Shown: one piece after another, positions 8,122 to 15,981 of the stretch
Layout of the letters: each line of letters opens with the position of its first letter
Numbering within the stretch: the stretch's first letter is position 1
Assembly (NCBI RefSeq): GCF_039912695.1
Contig: NZ_JBDSPJ010000021.1
Span: 62,001 to 126,000, forward strand
DNA length: 64,000 bases
Direction: 5' to 3'
Source of the DNA: Pseudolysinimonas_A sp039912695
Lineage (GTDB): Bacteria; Actinomycetota; Actinomycetes; Actinomycetales; Microbacteriaceae
Notes under the pieces: generated by a model
What the model saw: only the letters and a program-made list of their open reading frames with translations
The model's database searches: none
Told to the model about the DNA's origin: nothing
Translations under genes and position numbers: made by a program

Positions 8122-9576
8122 GTGAATAAGGAACTTCGCCGCGTGAGCGTGCTGGTCGTGATGATGTTCCTCGCGCTCTTCGCGTCGTCGACGATCATCC
8201 AGGTTTTCCAGCAACCCAACCTGGCCGCTGACGGTCGCAACGCCCGCGTGCTCTACAAGAGTTTCAAAACTCAGCGTGGCGAGATTTTGGTCGATGGCGA
8301 AGCCATTGCGACCTCGGTCAAGATCGATGGCCGGTACAACTATCAGCGCGTCTACTCCAACGGTCCGCTGTACTCGACGGTGACCGGGTTCTTCACGGTG
8401 TTGCCGTCGACCGGCGGGCTCGAGTCGAATCTGAACTCCTACCTCTCGGGTAACTCGAACGCTCAATTCCTCGACCGGCTGAACTCGATCCTCACCGGGC
8501 AAGACCCGCAGGGTTCGTCGGTCGAGTTGACGATCGATCCGGTCATTCAGCAGGCGGCGTGGGATGCGCTCGGCGACTACACCGGTGCCGTTGTCGCAAT
8601 CGACCCGAAGACCGGCGCCATTCTGGCCCTCGTTTCGAAACCCACCTACGACCCGAACTCGCTGGCGGTTCTCGACGGAACACAGGTCGAGAAGACCTAC
8701 AACGCGTTGGATGCCGACACCGGCACGCCGCTGATCGACCGTGCGATCGAGGGCAACCTCAACCCGCCGGGGTCGACGTTCAAACTGGTGGTGGCATCCG
8801 CTGCCCTGGAGAGCGGGCAGTTCACTGCCGACAGCGAATTCCCGAACCCGCCGGCTCTGCAACTGCCGCAGAGCGACTCCGTCATCCACAACTCCGGCGA
8901 AAGCGACTGCGGTGGCGAGCTCACGGCATCCATCGCCACTGCGCTGCGGCTCTCCTGCAACATCCCGTTCGCCCAACTCGGCGCGGCGCTCGGCTATCAG
9001 ACGATCGCCAACCAGGCCGCCAAGTTCGGGTTCGGCTCGAGCGTCCACATCCCGATGGCGTCAACCCCGAGTGTCTACCCGCAGACCGCCAGCGAGGCCG
9101 AGCAGATGCTCTCGTCGTTCGGTCAGGCCAATGTGCGAGTGTCACCGTTGCAGATGGCGATGGTCTCGGCTGCCTTGGCGAACGGGGGAACGCTCATGGC
9201 TCCGACGGTCGTCGAGGGCATTGTGGCACCCGACCTCAACCCGATTCAGTCGTTCCAACCGCAGATCTTTTCGCAGGCTGTGAGCCCGGCGACGGCCGCC
9301 ACAATGCGCGACCTGATGGTGGCCGACGTGGCGAGCGGAGTCGCGAGCGGCGCCCGAATCAGCGGGGTGGATGTCGCCGGAAAGACAGGAACCGCGGAGA
9401 ACGGACCCGGTCAGCCCTACACGCTGTGGTTCACTGGATTCGCTCCCGCGAACGATCCGCAAGTCGCTATCGCGGTGGTTATCGAAGACGGCGGCGGCCG
9501 AGGACAATCGGGGTTCGGCAACTCGCTCGCAGCCCCCGTCGCGAAGAAGGTCATGGAGGCGGTGCTGAACAGATGA
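8122..9576 (+). CDS. pbpA: PbpA: class B penicillin-binding protein (peptidoglycan transpeptidase)
   Basis: This 484-residue protein has an N-terminal signal anchor (RVSVLVVMMFLALFASSTII) and an extracytoplasmic transpeptidase domain. The active-site motifs are visible: SxxK as PGSTFK (Ser about 217), SxN as SCN (about 277), and KTGT as GKTGTAEN (about 417). It is expected to cross-link peptides in glycan made by its partner RodA. The GTG at 8122 is 25 bases downstream of rodA, and its TGA overlaps the ATG of pknA (ATGA), so the genes are coupled. Length and organisation match actinobacterial PbpA. Confidence 0.94.
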   Translation: MNKELRRVSVLVVMMFLALFASSTIIQVFQQPNLAADGRNARVLYKSFKTQRGEILVDGEAIATSVKIDGRYNYQRVYSNGPLYSTVTGFFTVLPSTGGLESNLNSYLSGNSNAQFLDRLNSILTGQDPQGSSVELTIDPVIQQAAWDALGDYTGAVVAIDPKTGAILALVSKPTYDPNSLAVLDGTQVEKTYNALDADTGTPLIDRAIEGNLNPPGSTFKLVVASAALESGQFTADSEFPNPPALQLPQSDSVIHNSGESDCGGELTASIATALRLSCNIPFAQLGAALGYQTIANQAAKFGFGSSVHIPMASTPSVYPQTASEAEQMLSSFGQANVRVSPLQMAMVSAALANGGTLMAPTVVEGIVAPDLNPIQSFQPQIFSQAVSPATAATMRDLMVADVASGVASGARISGVDVAGKTGTAENGPGQPYTLWFTGFAPANDPQVAIAVVIEDGGGRGQSGFGNSLAAPVAKKVMEAVLNR

Positions 9577-11231
9577 GACCGAGCAGCGGCCTCACTTTCG
9601 GAGGCAGGTACCAACTTTCTTCGCGCGTCGCGATCGGCGGCATGGGCGAAGTGTGGCAAGCGACCGACCTCGTGATCGGGCGCACTGTCGCCATCAAGAT
9701 CCTTAAAGAGGAGTACCTCGGCGATCCCGGGTTCCTCGAGCGCTTCCGCGCCGAAGCTCGCCACGCCGCACTGGTCAACCATGAGGGCATCGCCAACGTT
9801 TTCGATTACGGCGAAGAGGATGGCAGCGCGTTCCTGGTGATGGAGCTCGTCCCCGGCGAAGCCCTCTCGACAATCCTCGAGCGCGAGCGGGTACTGCCCA
9901 CCGACAAAGTGCTCGACATTGTGGCGCAGACCGCGAACGCGTTGCAAGCAGCTCACGCCGCAGGTCTCGTTCACCGCGACATCAAACCCGGCAACCTGCT
10001 GATCACACCCGAAGGTCGGGTCAAGATCACCGACTTCGGCATCGCTCGCATCGCCGACCAGGTTCCGCTCACCGCGACCGGTCAGGTTATGGGCACGGTG
10101 CAGTACCTCTCGCCGGAACAGGCCAGCGGACACCCGGCATCGCCGACGACCGACATCTACTCGCTCGGCATCGTCGCGTACGAGGCTCTCGCCGGGCGTC
10201 GGCCGTTCACCGGGGAATCGCAGGTTGCGATCGCGATGGCCCAGATCAACGAGGCCCCGCCCGAGCTACCTGTCACGATTTCCGAGCCGGTGCGCAACCT
10301 CGTCTATGCCTGCATCGCTAAGAAGCCCGCAGACCGGCCGCAAACCGCGGCACATCTCGCCCGCGCCGCACAGGCGCTTCGTCGTGGGGATGTCGCGGGT
10401 GCCGCCGCGGCGGTTCCCGGCATCGAGGGGGCCGATCCGATCGCAGCTTTCGTCTCGCCCGGTGGTGCCGCAACGACCAGTGCCGTCACCCGGGTGCTCC
10501 CGGCCGGGGGATCGAGCCGCACGAACACCGCCGAACTTCCGCAAGAGCGTCGACGGAGTCCTTGGACCTGGCCTCTCGTCGCAGCCGTGTCAGTGCTCGC
10601 CGTTGCTCTCGCCGCCATCATCATCGTGCTGCTGATTCAGCCGAAGACAGGGGGAGGTGTGAGCACCAGCGCCCCGCCGTCGAAGCCGCCGACCTCGGCG
10701 AGCCCGACACTCACCCCGACCAGCGACAAGGTCAATATCAATCCCTCCGACTACGTGGGCCGACCGTTCGACGAGGTACGCGACGCGCTCGAAAAACTCG
10801 AATTCGCGGTGTTCGAGGTCGAGGGCTCGCCCGCCTCCGACCCTGCCTCAGCCGGCACGGTGCAGAGTCTCAACCCGACCGGAAACCTGACGCGCGGCAC
10901 GACCATCAACGTGCGCGTGTTCGGGGCATTCCCGACGCCGGCCGCCCCCACCACGGCGACAGCACCGGGCGGACCATTCCTGGCTGGGGCTCAGATCACA
11001 ATCACCTTCCCGACCTACAACGGGTGCCCCAGCGGTCACCCGCTCAGCGGATATCAGTTCAACCTGAACAACGCGACGTTCACAACGGGTGCTAACCCGG
11101 TGTCGAGTAGTGCGACGTCTCTCGACATCACGTTGGGCAACGCGGGCAACGCGACCGTCAGCTACGCGGCGATGTGTGGATCTGGGATCACGTCGAGCAC
11201 CTCCGGCACACTCACGATCACGGTCAACTGA
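9573..11231 (+). CDS. pknA: PknA-like membrane Ser/Thr kinase with PASTA and an extra C-terminal domain
   Basis: This 552-residue protein has a Hanks-type kinase domain at about 12-275: glycine loop AIGGMGEVW, VAIKI lysine, HRDIKPGN near 135, DFG near 153, and SPEQ in the activation region. A basic/Pro-rich juxtamembrane region leads to a membrane helix at about 332-353. Outside the cell lie a Ser/Thr/Pro linker, one PASTA-like repeat (about 388-450), and about 95 residues rich in Thr, Ser, Asn and Gly with two Cys. The latter region is probably a small beta-sandwich and is not recognised. Mycobacterial PknA has no such ectodomain. By position and by coupling to pbpA this is the pknA locus. 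The long open frame starting further upstream is a shadow of pbpA. Confidence 0.88.
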   Translation: MRPSSGLTFGGRYQLSSRVAIGGMGEVWQATDLVIGRTVAIKILKEEYLGDPGFLERFRAEARHAALVNHEGIANVFDYGEEDGSAFLVMELVPGEALSTILERERVLPTDKVLDIVAQTANALQAAHAAGLVHRDIKPGNLLITPEGRVKITDFGIARIADQVPLTATGQVMGTVQYLSPEQASGHPASPTTDIYSLGIVAYEALAGRRPFTGESQVAIAMAQINEAPPELPVTISEPVRNLVYACIAKKPADRPQTAAHLARAAQALRRGDVAGAAAAVPGIEGADPIAAFVSPGGAATTSAVTRVLPAGGSSRTNTAELPQERRRSPWTWPLVAAVSVLAVALAAIIIVLLIQPKTGGGVSTSAPPSKPPTSASPTLTPTSDKVNINPSDYVGRPFDEVRDALEKLEFAVFEVEGSPASDPASAGTVQSLNPTGNLTRGTTINVRVFGAFPTPAAPTTATAPGGPFLAGAQITITFPTYNGCPSGHPLSGYQFNLNNATFTTGANPVSSSATSLDITLGNAGNATVSYAAMCGSGITSSTSGTLTITVN

Positions 11232-11261
11232 CCTCCAGGGGAGGGAAGTTACACTGACACC

Positions 11262-13010
11262 GTGACTGACACCGCAGCGGGCCCCCGCCTTCTCGCGGGT
11301 CGCTACCAGATCGGCGAATTGCTCGGTCGTGGCGGAATGGCCGACGTGCACCTGGGTCTCGACGCCCGGCTCGGCCGCCGGGTCGCGATCAAACTGCTGA
11401 AGCCGTCACTCGCCAACGATCCGGCCTTCCGCACCCGGTTCCGCCAAGAGGCGCAGGCCGCCGCACGAATGGCGCATCCGACGATCGTGCGGGTCTTCGA
11501 CGCCGGTGAGGAAATCGCGCGCGATCCCTCGGGTCGCGAACTCCAGGTGCCGTTCATCGTCATGGAGCACGTCGACGGCAAACTGCTCAAAGACATCGTC
11601 GCCCAGGGGCCGCTCCCCGTTGATGAAGCGGTTCGCATCACCGACGGCATCCTGACCGCTCTTGAGTACTCGCACCGCGCCGGGGTTGTGCATCGCGACA
11701 TCAAGCCGGGCAACGTCATGATCTCGACCACCGGACAGGTGAAGGTCATGGACTTCGGAATTGCGCGAGCGATCTCCGACTCGTCCGCGACAATCGCCCA
11801 GACCAGCGCCATCCTCGGAACGGCCCAGTACTTCTCACCCGAGCAGGCCCGCGGCGAAGCGGTCGATGCCCGCACCGACCTCTACTCGGCCGGCGTCGTG
11901 CTGTACGAACTCCTCACCGGGCGCCCGCCGTTCCACGGCGAGACCGCGGTCGCCACGGCCTACCAGCACGTGAGCGAAGCGCCGGTACCGCCCAGCCGAC
12001 TCAACCCTGCGATCAGTCCTGCACTGGATGCCGTGGTGTTGCATGCTCTCGCAAAAGACCGCTTCCAGCGTTTCCAGACCGCAACCGACTTCAAACAGGA
12101 TCTCGAAGCCGCAGTCGCCGGCAAAGTTCCCGATCGTCAGCCCGCACCCGACGACTTCAACTCCGCGCTGTTCGGCGTTAACCCGAGCGCTGCTGCTGCC
12201 TCTGAGGTCGCCCTTCGCAGGCTGGCATCCGACGCTGATGACGACGACCGTGGGTCGCGCACCCAGAGCCGTCCGCCGGTCGCCTGGATCTGGGGTGGCG
12301 TCGCTCTGCTCCTGGTGATTATTGTCGCCGCGGGAGTGTGGATCTTCTCGCTGCAGTCCGGAACGGGCTTCAGCAGCGGTGCGTCAATCACGGTCCCTGC
12401 TGTCGTCGGCAAAGACGTCGATGCCGGTACTCAGGCGCTCAAAGACCTTGGTTTGACTGTCGTGCAGACCACCAAAACCAGCACCGATCCCGACACGCCC
12501 GAGGGCACCATCATGGAGATGACGCCCAAGGCCGGCACCAACGTCAGCCCGGGCACACAGATTTCCCTCGTCGTGTCGTCGGGACCGCCGCTCATCACGC
12601 TGCCCGGTCTCGCGTTCAAGACCGAGGCCGACGCCCAAGCAGCCATCACGGGTCTCGGGCTGCAGTACGGCGCCACATCGCAGAACTACTCGCCCAGCGT
12701 TCCGGCGGGAGCGGTGCTGGGGGTCACGATCGACGACGACCCGACACTGGTCACCGCCTCAGTTCAAGTCAAGGGCACCGTCACGGTCAACCTGGTCGTG
12801 TCCAACGGGCTGGTGCAAGTGCCGGATCTCACCGGGCAACCGGTGACCACGGCGCGGTCGACTCTCTCGGGCGGCGCGCTCCAACTCACCGTTCGGGTGG
12901 AGCCCGACTCAAGTTGCAGCGGCCAGGCCGTTACGAGTCAGTCGATCAAGGGCGACCAGCCACAGAAGTCGACCGTCACCCTGCGCTACTGCGCGGCCAC
13001 CGCGCCGTAG
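11262..13010 (+). CDS. pknB: PknB: PASTA-domain Ser/Thr kinase
   Basis: This 582-residue protein has a kinase domain at about 14-280, with LGRGGMADVHLG, VAIKLLK, HRDIKPGN near 143 and MDFG near 162. A membrane helix lies at about 342-364 (WIWGGVALLLVIIVAAGVWIF). Three PASTA repeats follow (about 375-443, 444-515 and 516-580); the first begins with TVPAVVGKDVDAGTQALKDLG and the last contains VPDLTGQPVTTARSTL. PASTA repeats sense muropeptides or lipid II and localise the kinase to sites of wall growth. M. tuberculosis PknB has four repeats, so this one is slightly shorter. The GTG at 11262 has a TACACT hexamer 6 bases upstream, which could allow a separate leaderless transcript. It is otherwise the last gene of the fhaA operon. 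Confidence 0.94.
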   Translation: MTDTAAGPRLLAGRYQIGELLGRGGMADVHLGLDARLGRRVAIKLLKPSLANDPAFRTRFRQEAQAAARMAHPTIVRVFDAGEEIARDPSGRELQVPFIVMEHVDGKLLKDIVAQGPLPVDEAVRITDGILTALEYSHRAGVVHRDIKPGNVMISTTGQVKVMDFGIARAISDSSATIAQTSAILGTAQYFSPEQARGEAVDARTDLYSAGVVLYELLTGRPPFHGETAVATAYQHVSEAPVPPSRLNPAISPALDAVVLHALAKDRFQRFQTATDFKQDLEAAVAGKVPDRQPAPDDFNSALFGVNPSAAAASEVALRRLASDADDDDRGSRTQSRPPVAWIWGGVALLLVIIVAAGVWIFSLQSGTGFSSGASITVPAVVGKDVDAGTQALKDLGLTVVQTTKTSTDPDTPEGTIMEMTPKAGTNVSPGTQISLVVSSGPPLITLPGLAFKTEADAQAAITGLGLQYGATSQNYSPSVPAGAVLGVTIDDDPTLVTASVQVKGTVTVNLVVSNGLVQVPDLTGQPVTTARSTLSGGALQLTVRVEPDSSCSGQAVTSQSIKGDQPQKSTVTLRYCAATAP

Positions 13011-13039
13011 CGTTCGGCACCAATCGCCGAAAGGGCCGC

Positions 13040-13678
13040 TCAGCCCAATCGCACGAGCGGGCTGAGTTCTTTGGCACGCTCGGCGGCCTCCGGAAGCCCG
13101 GCGTTCGAGAGCCAGTTGCCCAGCATCCGGTAGCCACCCTCGGTGAGCACCGATTCCGGGTGAAACTGCACGCCGAAGATCGGCGCCGAGCGATGATGAA
13201 GGCCCATGATGACCCCGCCCTCCGTGCGAGCGGTGATCTCGAGCACATCCGGAACCGTTCCATCGACGACAGCGAGGGAGTGGTACCGGGTGGCGCGGAA
13301 GGGCTGCGGGACTCCGTCGTAGAAGTCGCTCTCGTCGTGGCGAATCAGCGAAGTCTTGCCATGCATGAGCTCGGAGGCGTGGGTGACTGTTGCGCCAAGG
13401 GCCTCGGCGATGGCCTGATGGCCGAGGCACACCCCGAGCAGTGGAGAGCCCGCCGCGAGTGCCGCATGAACGATCGGGATGGACACCCCGGCCGCCGCGG
13501 GAGTACCCGGTCCGGGAGAGATGAGCACAGCGTCGTACTCGGCAATGCGCGACCCTGCGTCGGCGGCGTCGAACGAGTCGTTGCGCACGACCTCGGTCGT
13601 CGCGCCGAGTTGCTGCAAGTAGCCGTCAAGGGTGTACACGAACGAGTCGTAGTTATCGATCACGAGGACGCGCATCAT
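13040..13678 (-). CDS. pabA: Class I glutamine amidotransferase: aminodeoxychorismate/anthranilate synthase component II
   Basis: This 212-residue cytoplasmic protein starts with RVLVIDNYDSFVYTLDGYL, typical of PabA/TrpG. The nucleophile Cys lies in GVCLGHQAIAEALG (about residue 83), and the His-Glu pair in FGVQFHPESVLTEGG near the C-terminus. It supplies ammonia from glutamine for 4-amino-4-deoxychorismate (folate) or anthranilate (tryptophan). In actinobacteria this gene next to pknB is usually annotated pabA or trpG, and the sequence alone does not decide. The start at 13678 overlaps the stop of the small membrane protein gene upstream (ATGA); an ATG 3 bases further in is also possible. 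It converges on pknB. Confidence 0.9.
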   Translation of the reverse strand: MMRVLVIDNYDSFVYTLDGYLQQLGATTEVVRNDSFDAADAGSRIAEYDAVLISPGPGTPAAAGVSIPIVHAALAAGSPLLGVCLGHQAIAEALGATVTHASELMHGKTSLIRHDESDFYDGVPQPFRATRYHSLAVVDGTVPDVLEITARTEGGVIMGLHHRSAPIFGVQFHPESVLTEGGYRMLGNWLSNAGLPEAAERAKELSPLVRLG

Positions 13679-13839
13679 TGCCCCAGCCCGACCGTCACTT
13701 CTTGGGGTGCGACGAACTGGGCAACCCAGGGGAACACCCAGAACACGCAAACCGTGAGGATGGCTGCGACCGCGATCAACAGGATGAGGGTCCGTACCCA
13801 CCAGGGGCCAGGCAGGACGCGCCACAGTGCGCCGTACAT
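13675..13839 (-). CDS. Small one-helix membrane protein, 54 residues
   Basis: This gene is too short for usual ORF cut-offs. It reads MYGALWRVLPGPWW, then a hydrophobic helix (about 18-43) running from VRTLILLIAVAAILTV to VAQ, and ends FVAPQEVTVGLGQ. The aromatic N-terminus, single helix and lack of a cleavage site suggest a small integral membrane protein. Its TGA overlaps the pabA ATG (ATGA), and it starts 18 bases after the sortase stop on the same strand, so it fits a sortase-small protein-pabA transcript. Function is unknown. The clean codon pattern, the overlap and the lack of other coding potential here support it. Confidence 0.68.
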   Translation of the reverse strand: MYGALWRVLPGPWWVRTLILLIAVAAILTVCVFWVFPWVAQFVAPQEVTVGLGQ

Positions 13840-13856
13840 CTACAGCACCCCGCACA

Positions 13857-14654
13857 TCAGCCGGCTCCAGTGACGGTCGCGGCGATCTCGTCGGGAGCGC
13901 CTCCGTTGGCCGCGGCGGTTTCTCGCGGGTAGAAGCGGTCGAACACGCCGAACGCGATCAGGCGTTCTGCGGTCGAGAAAAACGGGTTACACGTCGTGAG
14001 CGTGATGTACCGCGCCGTCGGTTCCATCCCGTCGAATTGCGGGACCGGATCAATCACGCCGACGCCGGACGGGTGCACGTACTCGATGTTGCGGAACGTG
14101 TACTGGTACCACCCGTCCTGCGTCTCGACGTAGATGTGGTCGCCGACGTGGAGCTCGTGGATGATGTGGAAGTTGCCGCCGCCGCTGGTGCGGTGCGAGG
14201 CAAGTGCGAAGTTGCCCAGCTCGCCCGGCATTTGGGTGGTCGGGTAGTGCCCGATGAAGCCCTTGTTCAACACGTCGGGAACGCCGATGCCCTGGGCGAT
14301 CTTCCGGTCGAAATCGGCGCCGAAGCGCGGGATGATCAGGTTCGCGAACGGCACGGCGTTGGCGGGCGGCGCCTGCACGGGTGGATCGGTCGGGTCGGCG
14401 GTAGCGCCGCCGGTGCCGTAGTCGTGGCCTTGCCAGGCCTGGGACTGCTGGGCGCCCTCACTGTCGAGTTGGGTTCCCATGATGAGATCGCCGAGCCAGA
14501 TCTGCCAGCCTAGGAAGGCGAGCACCAGGACCCCGCCCGTGATCAGGAGTTCGCCGAGGATACCGACCACGGAAAGTCGGCGCTTGGCGACGCGCTGCAC
14601 GCGCGCCGCGCGTCGTGGGCTGTGCACGAGGCCGGTGCCATCCCCCTGCGTCAT
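13857..14654 (-). CDS. Class E sortase
   Basis: This 265-residue protein has a basic cytoplasmic N-terminus and one membrane helix (VGILGELLITGGVLVLAFLGW), then an external sortase domain. The catalytic His is in LASHRTSGGG (about 150), the Cys in ITLTTCNPFFS (about 221) and the Arg in STAERLIAFG (about 231). The TLTTC context and the position near crgA and pabA match actinobacterial class E sortases, which attach proteins with LAxTG-type signals to the cell wall. The ATG at 14654 is preferred over one at 14678 because a TAGAAT hexamer ends 7 bases upstream, the spacing of a leaderless promoter. No LAxTG substrate gene was recognised nearby. Confidence 0.9.
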   Translation of the reverse strand: MTQGDGTGLVHSPRRAARVQRVAKRRLSVVGILGELLITGGVLVLAFLGWQIWLGDLIMGTQLDSEGAQQSQAWQGHDYGTGGATADPTDPPVQAPPANAVPFANLIIPRFGADFDRKIAQGIGVPDVLNKGFIGHYPTTQMPGELGNFALASHRTSGGGNFHIIHELHVGDHIYVETQDGWYQYTFRNIEYVHPSGVGVIDPVPQFDGMEPTARYITLTTCNPFFSTAERLIAFGVFDRFYPRETAAANGGAPDEIAATVTGAG

Positions 14655-14725
14655 GCCCCCGATTCTACGGCCCGACATCAGCAGGTGAGGTCGTTCGCAG
14701 AAAGCGCTCGGTTAGACTGCTCCGC

Positions 14726-14977
14726 ATGGCACGTCCCAAGACCACGTCCTCTAACCGCGCGGCTGTCGAATCCGCTCGCGAGGGCCGCGAGAACCTTCCG
14801 AACCCGGTGTGGTTCAAGCCCCTCATGTTCGGCTTCATGCTGCTCGGGCTGGCCTGGATCATCGTCTTCTACTTGAGCAGCAGCACGCTGCCGGTCCCCG
14901 GCATCGGTGCCGGCAACATCGCGATCGGATTCGGCTTCCTGATCATCGGGTTCTTCATGACGACCCGGTGGCGCTGA
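14726..14977 (+). CDS. crgA: CrgA: cell-division/septation membrane protein
   Basis: This 83-residue protein has a charged cytoplasmic N-terminus, the family motif NPVWFKPLMFGFMLLGLAWI and two membrane helices (about 36-54 and 64-80). It ends in the TTRWR signature. CrgA is a divisome component in Streptomyces and mycobacteria that contacts FtsZ, FtsQ, penicillin-binding proteins and, in mycobacteria, CwsA. The ATG at 14726 follows a TAGACT hexamer (14713-14718) by 7 bases, which suggests a leaderless mRNA. It is divergent from the sortase gene. Confidence 0.95.
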   Translation: MARPKTTSSNRAAVESAREGRENLPNPVWFKPLMFGFMLLGLAWIIVFYLSSSTLPVPGIGAGNIAIGFGFLIIGFFMTTRWR

Positions 14978-14997
14978 CCGAATTACAGCGCTGTGAT

Positions 14998-15015
14998 TCA
15001 TCCACATGTGGATGA
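14998..15015. other. Perfect 18-bp palindrome of two DnaA-box-like halves
   Basis: TCATCCACATGTGGATGA is a perfect palindrome made of TCATCCACA and its complement, in the 58 bases between the convergent crgA and rhomboid genes. Each half differs from the DnaA box TTATCCACA by one base. It could be a DnaA-binding site or the stem of a bidirectional terminator, but no T tract follows on either strand. Confidence 0.5.
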
Positions 15016-15035
15016 GCCTGTGCACTCTTGCCGTT

Positions 15036-15971
15036 TTACGACGCGAGCGACCGGATGACAGCGATCGCCACAAAGCCGAGGGCGATCGCCGCAATGATGA
15101 GATACGGCGTGCGAGCACCTGATCGGGCCCGGCCTTCATAGCGCTGGAAGATGTAGGTCGCACCAGCGCCCATCACCAGGCCGCCGACAGCTTGCGGAAG
15201 CGAGCCGCCGCCGAGGGCGATGATCAGGACGAGGTTGATCCCGATCGTGATCAGCACCCGGGCGCGGGCGGGTGGATACGTCCAGGCCTGGATTGCGTAG
15301 GCGCCCAGGAGGCCGAACAGAGCCCCAAACAGCCCGAATCCAAAGCCGCTCACGAGAACCATGGCGGCAGCGCCGACCGCTCCCGACGCCACCACGATTG
15401 CCATGAACCGCGCGCGGCCGAGAATGCGTTCAACCGACGGGCCGTTGAGCAAGAAGAACAGCACCCCGAGGATGACGGAGAAGACCACCGTGAAGGATGC
15501 AACGGACGGGTAGGCAATCGTCGCGGTGACGAAGCGCCACACCTCGAGCGGCTTGTCATACCGAGCGACGAGCCATTCGAAGGGCAGGCCCGCGACGGTG
15601 GTGCCCTTCGCGATGAAACCAACCAGCCATAGCAGGACCGCCACTCCGGCGATTCCCCAGGTGAGCACCGGAGTCGATGACCCGGGCCGCAGCATCTCAC
15701 CGACTGCCTGCTGCCATCCCGGACGAGAGTTCGACGACCGAATCGGTCGCACCGGGCGGGGAGAGCGCGCGGCCGGCGCGGGCTTGCCACCCACTCGCTG
15801 CCAGTTCACCGAACCGCCCGCCTCTTTGACGCACTCCGGGCACTGCACGCCGACCGGTGCCAAAATCTGGCACTCCGGGCAGATGGTGCGACCGCAACGC
15901 TGACACAGCACCCAGCTCTCACGCTTGGGGTGCCGGTAACAGACGTCTGGCGAGGTCTCGGTATCGCTCAC
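15036..15971 (-). CDS. Rhomboid-fold membrane protein with N-terminal zinc ribbon, probably not a protease
   Basis: This 311-residue protein has an N-terminal B-box-like zinc-binding region (CYRHPKRESWVLCQRCG, then CPEC twice, about residues 8-45). A Pro/Arg linker and six or so membrane helices of the rhomboid fold follow. Families with this layout are annotated as intramembrane serine proteases. Here the loop that normally reads GASGAIFGL reads GLFGALFGL, so the catalytic Ser is a Phe. The last-helix motif that normally reads HLGGL reads AVGGL, so the catalytic His is also missing. The GTG at 15971 starts 11 bases past the ppiA stop; an ATG at 16019 would overlap ppiA. It is probably cotranscribed with ppiA, as at the equivalent M. 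tuberculosis position. Confidence 0.82.
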   Translation of the reverse strand: MSDTETSPDVCYRHPKRESWVLCQRCGRTICPECQILAPVGVQCPECVKEAGGSVNWQRVGGKPAPAARSPRPVRPIRSSNSRPGWQQAVGEMLRPGSSTPVLTWGIAGVAVLLWLVGFIAKGTTVAGLPFEWLVARYDKPLEVWRFVTATIAYPSVASFTVVFSVILGVLFFLLNGPSVERILGRARFMAIVVASGAVGAAAMVLVSGFGFGLFGALFGLLGAYAIQAWTYPPARARVLITIGINLVLIIALGGGSLPQAVGGLVMGAGATYIFQRYEGRARSGARTPYLIIAAIALGFVAIAVIRSLAS

Positions 15972-15981
15972 GAGGTGTCGA

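Noticed and set aside
8559..9572. An open frame that joins the pknA frame and would give an 890-residue protein
   Set aside because: Its first 338 codons lie inside pbpA in another frame and are Arg/Gly-rich without motifs. The kinase starts at 9573 with an ATGA overlap to pbpA.
12338..13873. A 511-codon plus-strand frame across the end of pknB and pabA
   Set aside because: It runs through pknB in another frame and antisense to pabA and the small membrane protein. pabA has its catalytic triad on the minus strand.
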